Below, in pieces: positions 14,401 through 28,000 of a DNA stretch of 64,000 nt. The notes under the pieces were generated by a model. That model had not been told where the DNA came from. It worked only from the letters and a program-made list of their open reading frames with translations, and searched no databases. The position numbers were made by a program, and so were the translations under genes. Source of the DNA: Stratiolaelaps scimitus (lineage: Eukaryota; Arthropoda; Arachnida; Mesostigmata; Laelapidae); NCBI GenBank assembly GCA_019614645.1, contig JABWDB010000008.1, positions 3,224,001 through 3,288,000 on the forward strand, given 5' to 3'. Position 1 is the first letter of the stretch; each line of letters starts with the position of its first letter.

Positions 14401-17400
14401 AGAAGTTACGCGCCCTCTAGAAGAAGTAGATAGAGCACTTCTAAGCACCCTCAGTATGTTTTCCTGTCTACTTGTTTGTTGTACATCCTTAGCTTCCTAT
14501 GGTAGAATAACTTGCGCGAAACGCACAAATGCTCAGTATCTTCCTACAAAATCAAGGTGGAACTTATACGGGTATCACGTGTTCAACGTGTATCATATCG
14601 AAGCAGATAAAAAGCTACAGTTCTACGACAAACAATGGTGCAGTTCGTATGAATGTTCGCCCCGACAGAAGTTAAAATAGGGTCAACTAAGCAACTCTGT
14701 ATCGCCGACATCTGTTCTACTACGAATCACTGTAACTGAACCACCCACGAATCCTCTAAGCACACGAACGCCTCTGACCGTGAAAACCCAATGGAGGCAA
14801 TAAAATAAATATCTTAAACCCGAGATATGGCCGACGACAGTCCTGTGTACTTCCCTCATATCTGTTATGTTGCCCTGACTATATTTGAACCTGTGGAAAT
14901 TATAGGGCAAATACTCACCCATGAGATGTGAAGCACCTACCAGCACAACAGACAGTGTAGAAATAATAATAATAATGATCCAAGTGAAGTGTCACTCTTC
15001 AGCTCTTGATAATTCTGAGAACACAAGCGTCGATCTTTCGATGTCCTGACAACTTCTGCCAGCTGGTGTCGTCAAACGATATGGCCAGAGATGGGTTGAT
15101 ATTGGTTATGGGTGTCGTTCCTGTCGTCATCGATGGTCGGCTGCCGTCCCGCGTCCGTCATCAGAGTTGTGGTTGCTTTTGCTGGTGTTGACTTGTGCTG
15201 TTCCATACACCGCTATCCGCTGGCTGTTGCTAGCTCTCTCTACATATATATATATATAGACCCTCCATAGATATTGTTGCTGGTTGCTCGCGAGCGATAG
15301 CTGTTCTCTCGCGACGATGCTGCTGCTGCTGCTACTACTGCTGCTGCTATTTCTCGATGATTGTCAGCCATTGGGAACGAACGACACTGAGGCTATGCCG
15401 AGACACCGCCTTGACTTACCTATCGTCACTACGAGCGCTGCTGCTTTGACTAACATTAATCGTACAGTACTACATCAGTGCTACTACATACGTAACGTGG
15501 TTAGGTGGCACCTACCTGAAGCGAGATTGGCGGTAGATCTCTCTTTGCCCGCGAGCTGACTGGCAGACTTGTTGATCAGCATACTCTGCAATAGCGAACC
15601 AGACATCGTCACTCGGCGTTCATAATCCTTCCTTGCCCGCATCGGCGGTGTCGCTGGCGGCGTGAACCCAACCGCTCGGTGACCACCGCCATCAATTTCG
15701 TGTACACCGTGGCTTGCCCGATAGAGGCGATGGTCACCGAGAAGGCCGACGCCAGCCCGAGCCGAGCTACATCGTCGATAGTCACTGAACACAACCATAT
15801 CTAGCGAGAGTACGCCGTATTCCTTGAAGGTTTATAGCCTTTTTATTTTCTATTGAAGACCGGGTGTGGGACGGTTGCAGGTAGAGGAAGACATGTGGAA
15901 GTTATGCTTCCGTGTTTTCAGTGACACGTGAAGCGGCACATATGCAGCATGCACTAGGTTTAAGCGTCTTTGTATCCCTTGATAGCTGTTGAGGGCCCTA
16001 CAACATGTATGAGAAGCTTCCGGCCTCTGATCAATTCCACAACGCGACAGGTAAACAGATTACTCCCAGCGGCAATTCGCTGGCAAAATTCGCGCATACG
16101 GCGGCGGCCACGCTCGCACAGACCAGACGGTTCAGGTAGTCAGTGCATGGGTCTGTGTCGTTGTGCTTGTCACACCTCGAATAATGAGGTAACTAGTCGA
16201 CTGAGCCAAGAATTTGTGATATATCGTTGAATACAATTAGCGATACTGCATATTGAATATTACTTCTGGATTTCTCAATATCTCTCCCTCTCACGCACGC
16301 GCTCTCTCTCTCCAGATCGTAGTTATCCACTGGCAGATCGATGTTTACCAAACAATCACAAGCAGTCACACGAAACTATCGCTGTCGTCGAGAACCACAG
16401 ACACAAGCACAGACTTGCATATTCGTTGTGGCCGCATTGGTGATCGCTTGGATGAGAGATAGCTCGACCACTGTCCTTTAGACACCGAGCCTGGCCTGTT
16501 GCTGTATGCCTAGAATCCGCGGTTGCCCACGTGTCCGAGACAGACACGGGAAAATACAGACAGAAGTGACCTAACCCGTTTACGGTAGCTCGTCGGGAAA
16601 AGGCAATGTGCCGCTGCTGGAGCGGCAGAACGACAACAAGAACAAATCGCAGGAGACTGGCCGCCGGTAATCCCTTAACTGTGGCTGGATGTAGATGCGG
16701 TTAGACGACGATAACTGTGCCAGCCGCTGGCTATAGTGGATGGCTGTGTGGCGAGGTGGTCGTCCAGGTGGGATCACCTCTCGGTCTGTCTCTCTCGGCT
16801 TGCCTGGGCCAGGCACAATGGCTCCGCAGCTACTTGGATAGACGACACAACACTCTCGTACCACAGACAGCAAACACGCCGTCGTAGTGGCCGTGGACTT
16901 AACACAGGGAGAAAGGTACATGACGGATCGGCAGGCGAAGCCAATCAGCACAAGAACAACTGGCTTTGGAACTTGTCAGTAGGTGGCCTAAACATTCACC
17001 AACCCACTCACTCACTCGCTCGAGTGCCCGCTACGCGCTCTCCACTAAACTAACGTCTAACCGTCGAAGACGCAGACAACTCTGTCGACTGTAGCTATTT
17101 TGCCTGCGCGAAAACCAGCCAATGAGATCCCCAACTTGGGCCACGAGAGTTGGCCATGGAACGTTGTGGAATTGACCCGATTGATTTGAGGCAATTGATA
17201 TGATGATATAATTGGGGAGTTAGTTGCCGACAGTGAAAACGCATTGCGTTGGCGCTGATCACATGTGAGGTATGTATAGCGTATCATATAGGCAGTAAGT
17301 GACAAAAACGGTTCGTGTTTAGGAAACGGTGCTATCTAACTCAGCTGCTCCTGCCATTATCAATTACCTGCCTGCAATAGACCGTAAAAACTTGTATATG

Positions 17401-17519
17401 GTATATATATATATATATATATATATTTGTGTCATCTTCAGGTAGATGACTATTATTTAAATTAAGGTACAGAATGATTTAAGAGCCGCAGTTGTACAGT
17501 GAGGGAAAAATAGGCTATA

Positions 17520-17570
<51 letters not shown>

Positions 17571-20500
17571 AGGACTCTCCAGTCCAGGATCGCACGGCTG
17601 CGCAGCCTGACACAGGGCACGGTGGCGAACCTGCGGGGGCGATGCTGGCGGGTAGCAGTGGCCGAATGTAACACACTTAATAATTATTAGATAATGGAAT
17701 TACGTTGGCCAAAGTGAACCTCCGTTGCAGGATGATTTGTTTGTCAGTCTCCGACGAAACGCCTATGACCAAATGCCTACCTAGTTCCATACAATTTATA
17801 TATATTAGGCACCATTTTGGTATAGATGTACTCGCGCAGGAAGGCTCTGCTACAACAGGGGATAAAACTTAGCACGAGTATAAATGAGCCTGTCTGTAGA
17901 GCCAGAGCCAGATCGTAGGTTTACCATGATACATTACTACTCATCATGAATAGGTATGTGCGCAGTCTCCCTTAACTGTGTGCTCTATATAACTTTGAAC
18001 TCTACGACTTCTAAACCACCCTATATAGCCCTTATATGCGGTAACTTAGAACGGCGTATCGAGCTTTCGACCTTGCGTAGTAAATAGCAAAGAATCGAAA
18101 GAGAGATGAGTCCAGAAGAAAATTTCCTCGTCTCAAAAAAAGGTCCAGATGCTATGTTATTTTTGTTGACAGTTCGTGCTAATTAATGTGAACAAGGAAG
18201 AAGCGAAAGTGGTAAGCGTTTGTAAGAGAGAGACAGAGAGAGAGAGAGGGAGAGAGAGAGGATTGTAGTAAAGGATACGCGCCACTACTACAACATTCAT
18301 GTATATATCTACTTGTTGAGAAGTCAGTGTAGAGATACCGTTTGACAATGTTTCGCATGTTATGTTAGAAGTTAGAGGTCGAACATCAATCATATGCATA
18401 TTTTTTTGCAAGAAGTCGTTAGTCAACCGCTTGTTTTGATTCGAACATAGCACGTGTGAGCCAGATGCCAATATCGAAGTACGTAGACGACATTGAATGG
18501 AAGGAAAACAAAGGGGTGTTGTCAAAGGAAGGAATTGGTAAAAGGCTGAAGGAATTGGTATTGGGAACATCAGCTTAAGATCTACCAGCAGCCGGTAGCA
18601 GGGTGTCGTTATCAGCAGAGGCGTAAATGATCCTCAAATGATCGTTCGAGTGATCGATGCAACGAGGCGAAGCTGAGGTCAGCAGATCTGGAACAGGGTA
18701 GCGTAGCACGTGTCCAACAGGTGAAGCATAGACGCACCGCAAGGAAGCGAGCACTTCTTCGGGTAATTAGTTAATCAGGGCACCAGTAGTTGATGACAGG
18801 GGGAGAGTGGATGGGGGGGAGGGAGCGGTAGAAAGCGGGACGAAGAGTTTCAGCCTGCATCAAAATCATTCGTTTGTTCAGCAGTTCAGAGGCGGCACAA
18901 ATGGTAATAACGCAGTATAGAGTCTACTGATAGCAGCATTCACACACCAACACACACACACACACTGGGCTGGATGATTGCCCTGGTACACCCTGCGGTC
19001 GTAAGATGCAACGGGGGGTCAATCGACACAGGCAGGAGGTCATTCTTCCCCTGATCATGTTTCCTTTTTCGTGTGTGTTTGGTCAAGCATCCTTTTGTTC
19101 TCTCCTCTTGGCAAAGCATCCACTCAGGTAGCAGGCAAAGCAGCTTCGGCTCATGTTGCTGTTGTTGTTGTTGCTGCTGTCAGTCATCCAGGTAAATTAG
19201 GTCAGTTTTGGATGGGTTTCACCCTCCTGGTTCTCACATCCATACAAGTGAACGGTTAATTTTCAGCAGCCTGCACATTCAGCTGTTTTATGGGAGGCCG
19301 CTCCCTCTAGCCTTTCACTTATTCGTCTGTGGCATGCCCTGACAGACTAACCAACCTTGCTCCGCAATGACTTGAACTTGGTGCAGTCGAGAATCTGGTC
19401 ACGGCAGCAGTGTACGTCATGGACAGTGACGAGACAGAGTTCGCAACATAGCGCGGGTCGATTGTCGAGCGACTTTTGACACACGTTACATTGAACCGAA
19501 CCAATGCTGTACGAATAAGCCACGAACTGATGGCCGACGGGCTTGCCTGGTGGCGGTGAAGGAGTACTTCCTTGGGGAGATGGCGATCCGGCTTTACTCG
19601 AGTCCTTTGGTGCCACCTGTAAACGTTGCTTTTCATCTGGGCCTTGCCACAGGTGCTCTATATACATACAATAGAAATATATCTGCATACAGACACGCAC
19701 TCAACAGTGTCGTTGTTGCTTGAAGACATGTGAAAGTGTCTAATCAGCTTCAGTGCCCTATTCAACCCGAGCCCAATGAACTGACTCAACAACTGCGGCT
19801 ATACATGTAGATATATATATATATATATATATATATTTACATGTATATATATAAGCGCTAGACGTGCGTGCAATTTAACGATTTACAGACGTAGGAGAAA
19901 CCGCGCGCCCTGTTGCACAGACCCACACCGCTTGATTCACCTAACAAGCAGTTTCAAACCGACCCCAACATATACAACTCATATTGGTGCATATATCTGA
20001 CATAGCATGCTGGCAGAAACCTGCAATCCATTGAGGCGGCTAAGAAGAATGCTCCATTGTGGCAATGAATATAATTTCAAGTACATCGCTGTGACGTATT
20101 GGGATGAAGTATTGGATATCCCTTATGCCTTCCGGATAATGATGTTCTATGTGCAAAGCCCTCTCAACAACAATGCGCGCGCAACCTTGGGATACATTCG
20201 TTGGTCTACTTAGCAGTGCTGAGAGGTTTTAGCATCTGCCTAATAACAGGTATCGCAAGTAAATAGATCATGTACGATAAAATTATATTTAGCAGGTGAA
20301 TACCTATACGAATATATACTACGCACTGAACGGAAGGAACTTGGCATCTCTACCCACGGTAGCTTATTCTACACGTAAGGTTTAGTTGGAAGATAGCCGT
20401 GTATCGATCGTGAGAGAAACCAGGACAGCCACTGCGGCCAGTCCACTGCGCGATATGGGACAGCGCCCGCGACTCAATCGTTCACGAGGTCCGATGGCTC

Positions 20501-22002
20501 AACACGTGCAGAGACTGATCATACATGGCTGGCTCGGCCCTATCGTGCCTGTTTGCGACAGCCATCAATTTGATCAATGTTAGTTGATAAGTGTCGGCAA
20601 TTCTGCATTCATTCGAGCTGCCAACCACGTCCTGGCACCAGGCATCGGTGATGTGTTCCGGCTTCAGTGTCTCTCTCTGCCCGTTTATCTAAGTCTTCGG
20701 CTCATCAGCTGTCGTCAGATTGTACGGTATATTCAATAGGGTACGTGGAGAGTGCAAACCACTACGCTGATCTAAAAAACGGTCGAGCAAATTCAGGAAC
20801 TCTCATGTGGAAATTTACAACATCGTCCATATAGACAGATATCATTATACACGTAGCGGAATAGCACTTGTATGCTCACTCTGACACGCGTTTTGAGATT
20901 CTGTTTTACGTACGACGCTAGCCATGGTAGTACATATATATCGTTATCTCTAATTACTTCAGGCTGATTGTAACATGACATACATTCAGCCTACATCTAC
21001 AATTGATATGATCTATTATGAGAGCCGACAGGTTGTCCGGTTTGGCTGTAGCCTTATCCAATATGTGAAGGGGCTGAAGTAAGCAAGCATTCGAATCGCA
21101 TTGTATGCTACTCGAGGTAAGCAGTGGAACCCGCTCACCGTTACACCTTGCTCGGGTGCCGCCCCTGGCCTCGATCAAACACTTGATCGACTCCACTCGC
21201 CATCAGGGTACCCTGTGTACGCGTACACAAATGCGTTACCGAGACAGCTATTATCGATTGGTTAACTACACGCAGTCAGACCTTGGTTGGCCGCTGGCAG
21301 TTTTCCGCTTGGAGGTCGTCGTCGAATAATCGAATAATACAGAATAATATAAAAACAAAAAGAGAACAACTGTCTATCGGACACGCTAATGGAGCAGCCC
21401 AGACGGGGAACTTCGAGGGCGAGACGCGTGCGGGCTTCGATTCTTGACAGCGGCTTTATTCTCACCTTTTTCTTCCTGAAGAAAAGACTTCCCCTTTTCT
21501 TGGTTCTTTTCCCGATGAACTTTTCATCGTCGGAGTCGGCGGCGGAGGCGGCGTTGCCCCCCAGGCCTCCGTGGCTCCCGTGACTGTTCAGGAGCCCCGC
21601 GGCCGCCACGGGTCGACCAGTCGCGCTCCTGTTCGTCAGCGTCAGCAGCAGCATCGACGGTAACAGACGCCGACAAATTGAGCGCACGATCGGGTGCAGC
21701 ACGAGACGTGGACACGAGACGAAAGAGCAACGAAAGAAAGTGTTCATGAGTTTCATGTTGTTATTGGATTCGATGGCCGCTAGTGGTATGGCTACGAATC
21801 GATTTAAAGTGCTCTCAGGACATTTTAAATAATTCATTTAGCTCATTGGTTAAATGCTTATAAATAAAAAGGCATATTTGTTTTTTGTATGAGACGGCAA
21901 AATCGATGAGCTAAGCCTAAAATAACTCGAATGTTATTATTCTATGGCTCTGTCTCATGTGTTCATATAACAAGACATACGTATACAGATATATAAGAGA
22001 AC

Positions 22003-22033
<31 letters not shown>

Positions 22034-25000
22034 AGCTGATGAGCTTGGCCTCACTTCGTATTATATGTAGCGACGCGGAAGTACCGGAAGCATCGATAAA
22101 ATACTCAAACCGCTAATTCCATACGTTTAGGAGGAGAACAATATTCATGATACTTTAACATGCTCGGACTACGCGGCCGCATAGACTTGGGGATGAGACG
22201 GATGAGGTTAACTTAATTACGCTTGTCGCTCGTTTATACGAGGATTAGTATTTTTTACGCTTCGTTTCAAAAACATATTGAATGCTGGAATCCCTCATTT
22301 CGCGTTGCTGTACGCCTAGGGCGGCTGATCCCGCCAACAGGACTCTGCGGGGATGACGGACTACGACACAATAGCTGAACTTTGATATCACGACGACATT
22401 GAGCGCAATACAGAAACTTGTTCAATGGAACGCTCACAAGTGGTAGAAGGTACTATCTCGTACTCTGATTGAGACGGCTAATCTCTCTCTCTCTCTCTCA
22501 GCAAATCAGCGGATGAAGTTATTTGTATATTATAATTTTTTTACGGCCCAATTCACCAGTATATATATATATATATATATATAGTTGACTATGTAAATAA
22601 TAAATATTCGTTTAATTAATAATCGAATATAAAAACATTTTCTATTGCCAATGTTAACACACGAAACTCTTGCAGGAAACTTATCGATTACCATATGCTC
22701 CCTAAGAATTTAAACTTCTGATTGAAATACGTTGATCTCCTACTTACATCTATCTAATTTGCGTCAACACAATTAAATACAATCGCTGAAATATAAGCTC
22801 CAACGATTCGCTCACTGTTTAATTTAGCCTACTCCATACACTAATAAAAACAACATATATCTCAGTGTTATCCATGCATAACGAATGCTTGTCCGTTTCA
22901 CATACAGCTTAGCTTGTACAACAGTGGCTAGTTATCATCATAACAGCGAACAAAATGCAATATGTTGAGGATTCTTATGTATATTATGGCAACGATATTA
23001 ACAATTTAAGGGAGATCAGGCCTCAGCTGGGAGACGACAGAAAAACGATCATACGACAAAAAATCGTGCACACAAAATCGTCCCGGGCACAATTCCGTAC
23101 CGTTCGACACTCAACGGATCGGTGATTAGTTTCAACCTATTTACGTATACGATTGGATGCTAGAAACGTGCACACTACACAGTCGCAGCATCTGCAGCAG
23201 ATCTATGATAACGTCTGGAATGGTCAGGAAAACATGAATGACAGGCCCATTCTTCTCTGATCAAACGATTAGGACAACTTAGTACAATATGTAGCGAAAA
23301 CACCGTGGGTCCACATACAGACACGTATATGGGAGCGAGCGATTGTCAGGACGAACAGCACTGTACGATTTCCTAGGAATATACCTTTACTGAGTGAAGA
23401 TCAGTAGCTGTTGATGACCTAAACCGATATTAGCAGAAGGAGAAGGCGAACGAGGCGAAATGGGCCGATTTATTCATGATGCTTGTGTTTGTTGTTTGTA
23501 ATGAGTGAAATCGAGAAACACAACCAATTCCCGGCTATGTTTGATGGGAAGCTAGGTGGGGTCGGGCCAAAAGATAGTGATCATGAGCCCGTTATCGGCG
23601 CGACTGTTATAAAATATACGAATAAAAAAAAACATATATATATATGTGTGTGTGTGTAGGCATTTGTGAGCATTGCCAGTTAACTGACCGTGTTTCCTTT
23701 AGACTTCGACTTATACACATAGGTGTATCCCTTTGTGTATTACCACGAAATTCGGAATGAAATAGCTGTTCGGCTGTTCCGAATTTTCTGCGAACCATTT
23801 TCTGAGACAATACTAGTTTGAGTATCCGGCCTATCTATTATCCTTTAACATATCTACATGCGGCTCACTATAGAGCCAGCACAAGACTTCTTCCGAACCA
23901 CTTTCCCACAGGTTCTGTTCAAAGTCAGCATGTTAACTATAAGCAACAAAATATGCACATAAGGGCCGATGAGAGATGTGTACTAGCACGACGTTGGAGG
24001 CACGGATCGAATTAGACTCGAAAAGTACTCATTTGCGATCTATGCCAAAGGCCCCTTCCGGTCGAGTGACGTCCAGCGTGAAGGACACTGCGCGACGACA
24101 GTAAGAAGTGTTGCAATCGTGTCATTTTCCCGTCAGAAAATATGGCTTCTTCTTATTCTCAATCATCGTATCCAAGTTACGAACGGCAATAGCATGTAGT
24201 TATTTCGAGAGAACGAGCGAGTCATTCGATAAAGGCCCGCTTGCGTCTAGTTTTTAGTCACTGCGGGATAAATCGATCATGTACGTCATGGCGTACCTTC
24301 GGGCTTTTGCGATCTGATCATCAGATCATTCATTATGTGATCTGACCATATCTGATCGTGTGTCATACTTAGACCCAACGTATATATCAATTGCGCAGGC
24401 GTTCCGCACTCACACGCAAGAGGAACGCGTAGCAGGAGCGAGGTTCTCGATATCGCAGGGATGGCGATCTGATACGTTGATCTGAGCACATTTCCCTTCA
24501 ATTGGCACACATTTGCACTCCCCATACTTCTCGGATCTTCGTCGGCCAAGAAAACTCTTGTTCTTGCAATACTCGTGCTCACTGTGAGGTTTTGCTGCCT
24601 CTGCTTTCGTACGTTCAGTGGCGTTAGTTTCTTGGGGCGAATGGGGGTTGGGTAGAGGAGGCAAGCCCTTCAAGATCCCCAGAGCACTGCGGCTGTGCCT
24701 CGCTCGTAGATGTGGGTGGGAAGGGGACAGTCGCTCGACCGCTGCGGTAGCAGCCTTCCGCGCCGCTACGCTCGACTGACAAACAATGGCCACCACGCAA
24801 AAGAGGGTCAGACTAGACCGAGGCGAAGGGTTGTATGGGCCGCACTTGCGGGGGTAGCGGGGAGGAACGCTTTTTGCGCCTTTTTGGGCCAGCTCTTGCA
24901 GCCTCTGCTTGCTCTGGCTGCCTCCTTGCTGCCGAGCCTGCTTGGCGTGCCTTAACTTCTCTGTCCTTCCGTGGCAAACGCCTCCTTCTTCAGTCCATCG

Positions 25001-28000
25001 TAGCCGCACAGCCATCCACCCGCCCCTACAGCTTCTGCCTCAGTGGCCTTATCGGCCGTTACATGGAGCACGCCGACCGCGCGTTCCTCCAAGCCGTCCC
25101 AGGCAGTGCGCCACTGGTCCCCCCCCGCCCCCCCCCGACATTGCCATCGTCTTCAGTTTGCCCGCGAACGTTCACTTTCAGCGATGCACACAGACACACA
25201 GACCGCAGAAAAACAGCGGACGGCAAGCAGCCGCTGTTCTATTCGGTCTCCTACCGTTCGTGCGGCACTTTCCAACGGCCATGCTTTCTCAGGCTGCCCG
25301 CAAATGCCCGCGCAGCCTCAGCCCCATTCTTTCGCAGTTCGACCACCTCGATCTTCCCCGAACGCTTCTCCTCCGAAACCCCATAACTTCACACACACCC
25401 AAGTACCCCACCCCTCCCGGAGATCTACCCACGCAGACTTACGCGGCGGATGTGCCTCCGAAGAACCGCCACTACAGCCACCTTCGCAGCCGCCACCACC
25501 ACTACGGCGAAAGGCAGCCTCAGCATCACCAGCCGTATAGCCGAAAATATCGCAGAAGCGTGGCTGGTGATGTCCCTGCTACCGTTCGAGCGCGCCCAGA
25601 TGCCTGTCGCTTCTTTTCTTGGCTTGTGGTTGCTGCACCTCGGGACTCGAAGCCTCTTCAGGAGGCAGGCTCGACGCAAGCCCGTCTCTCGGAAACCGTC
25701 GTCGAAACATCTAAGGTTGGTCAGCCTTGTGCGTAGGCGGCGACCTAGGTAGCTAGCTGGCTTGATAGGCGGGAAACGGCCCAGCACATAGAAAGCCTAA
25801 AGGATGAGGGATGAGACTTGCCCTACACATGGCCTCTTCCCGTTGCTTCTCCAATATAATAACGAATATCCCTTTTTTCTTGCGCTTCACTGATGAGCAC
25901 ACATATAATAGGTATTATACAATACAATACTAGCAAGAACCGACATCGAGCGTGAGCCTCAAGTGAGTTCGCTATATCAGACGGATCTCGGCCTTACCCT
26001 CAATAGCCAGCTGAGCTAGGGAACGAACGTGAGCCAATCTAGTCCAACGACAAAGTGAAGTTCACTGAGCTCTCCTAGTGCAGGACCGGCTTATCGGTCA
26101 GCTCACAATGGCCGAAAAAAAGACGAACGAGAGAGGGACAGCGGCGAATATCGGGGGAGATAAATTCACCTTGGCCTTGTCGGATCTCCAATCAATGCTT
26201 GAATCATCGAGCTGATAATGAAAACCTATGATCAGGGCCTCTGTTTCAATATGCGGATAAAACTCGCAGTGATCTTCACGAGATCCCCAATGTGAAAATA
26301 ATTGCGGGCTATTGCTGATGACATGACTCAGTGAATATTATTTAGTCGTGTATTAAATTGTGTATTTTTTGTTTATTTATCGAAACCAGTTTGTATAGCC
26401 CTTCACAATCTGCGCAGTTGGGGGGCATAGTTGCCATGGCCACTAACCAATGTGGCTGTGGTTCTAAAGTACCCCACTGCTCCGTAAGCATGTTTGGGAA
26501 GTTTGACCGATAAATACAACGATTGCTGTACTGCCGAAATTCCCTTTGTGGAAAATCCATTCGCTTATGGGTTAGCCTCTGGCCAATATATATATATATA
26601 TATATATATACAATATGGAGTTTTCAGATCTTGCAAGTTCTCATTGAGAAACTAACAAACGAGTGCATAAATGAGGTCCTGCCAGTGTTGTAGCCTACTC
26701 GGCAAACGTTAACGAGTGTTCTACTTGTCGAAGCGAGCTCGTCTCCAAATTTAACCTGCGGCTTCTCTTCTACAGTCTAACGGAGCTGGCCACGCGAAGG
26801 CCCTTCCTCCAGGCTCCAGTTCTTGAATAGGTTTCAAGGTAGCGAGCAACAGGAGCAGCCAGGGAGAGGCCATCATGGCCGCTGTTGGCGTAAGCCCTAC
26901 GGACGGCCACTCGGGATCCCTCTCTCTCTTTCTCTCTCACATCGTTTCTCCCCGCAACAGCCATTCCCGCGCCACAGCTGTCGAATTCCACAGGCTTCTA
27001 AGGTGCCGTAGACTCACTATCGTGTATACAGTGGTAGCTTGGGTGGACACACTGCGTGGTTGACTTCCCCGCTGCATTCAGCTGCCACAGCCGGTAGGCA
27101 ACTCAACTCAAAAATCGTTTGTGTATTGTATTATGGGTTAGAAGGTGAGCGGGGGTGAATTTTACAATTCAAAATGCCTCCGCTGCTCTTGTTGCCGTAA
27201 GGTGCCGTATCGTCAACGAACGAACTAGCTGCTAGCCTGTATTTGTCCGCTTGTCTCCCGTGCCTCCTTCCGCGTACGAGCTGTATCCTGGAAGGCACAC
27301 ATCCTCTGGCAGACGGGGATGCCACTGCAGGCAAAGCAGAAGCAGAGGAGGCAACATAGTGCCTGACACGTAATACAAGCAGAAGCTTCTCGAACTGAAC
27401 AAGCAACAGCAGCATCAACGGCAGCGGAAGAAGGAGACAGACGCTGGGCAGGCGCCAAGCAAATGCGGCTCCGTATTCCCAGAGCCATAGGTAGGACTCT
27501 CTCTATATCTCTCTCTCTCCTTTTGTCTATAGCTACTCAGTCAGCATAGCCTTCCAGAGCAGCTACAATCCGGCTACATTGCGCCCTCTACAGAGGCGCT
27601 ACACGGCAGCAGTCGAAGTCGCAGCAGTGTGGCCTCCTGCTTGTTCAAATGGACTTGACCCACTCTTCTTGCTCGCGGACGAAAGTGGCCGTTGTCGTTG
27701 TGCTCTGTTCGTTCGGACCTCTCGATGCTAGCCAGCAGCGGGTCGACACCCAGGTTGCCAGCGATGTCCGTATGAAGTCGCTTTCCCGCCTTCGTCTTTG
27801 TCGTCCGCCTTTCTCCGACTGAGGAGGTCAGGTCGAAGGCTGGGAAAGCACTATACATGGTTCTCCCCTTCGGCCACTGTCCTGAGTTCACTCGAGGCTA
27901 AGACCTAGAACCTAGAGGCCGGGGGTGGACTGTCTGTCGCTACCAAACAGCTGCTGGCTCTATGGACAGGCGACTACCGGGTAGCGACAGGCGTGCCCAC

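Noticed and set aside
1..15000. DH or PH domain of a Rho-GEF downstream of the C1 exon
   Set aside because: I looked for the typical DH start (an E-L-x-x-T-E-x-x-H-like helix) in the minus-strand frames and found nothing convincing. Short split exons could still hide it.
24909..25736. 275-codon plus-strand open frame
   Set aside because: It overlaps two other long plus-strand frames and several minus-strand ones in GC-rich DNA. Its sequence is a Pro/Arg/Ser translation of repeats, and the minus strand has the better splice signals.
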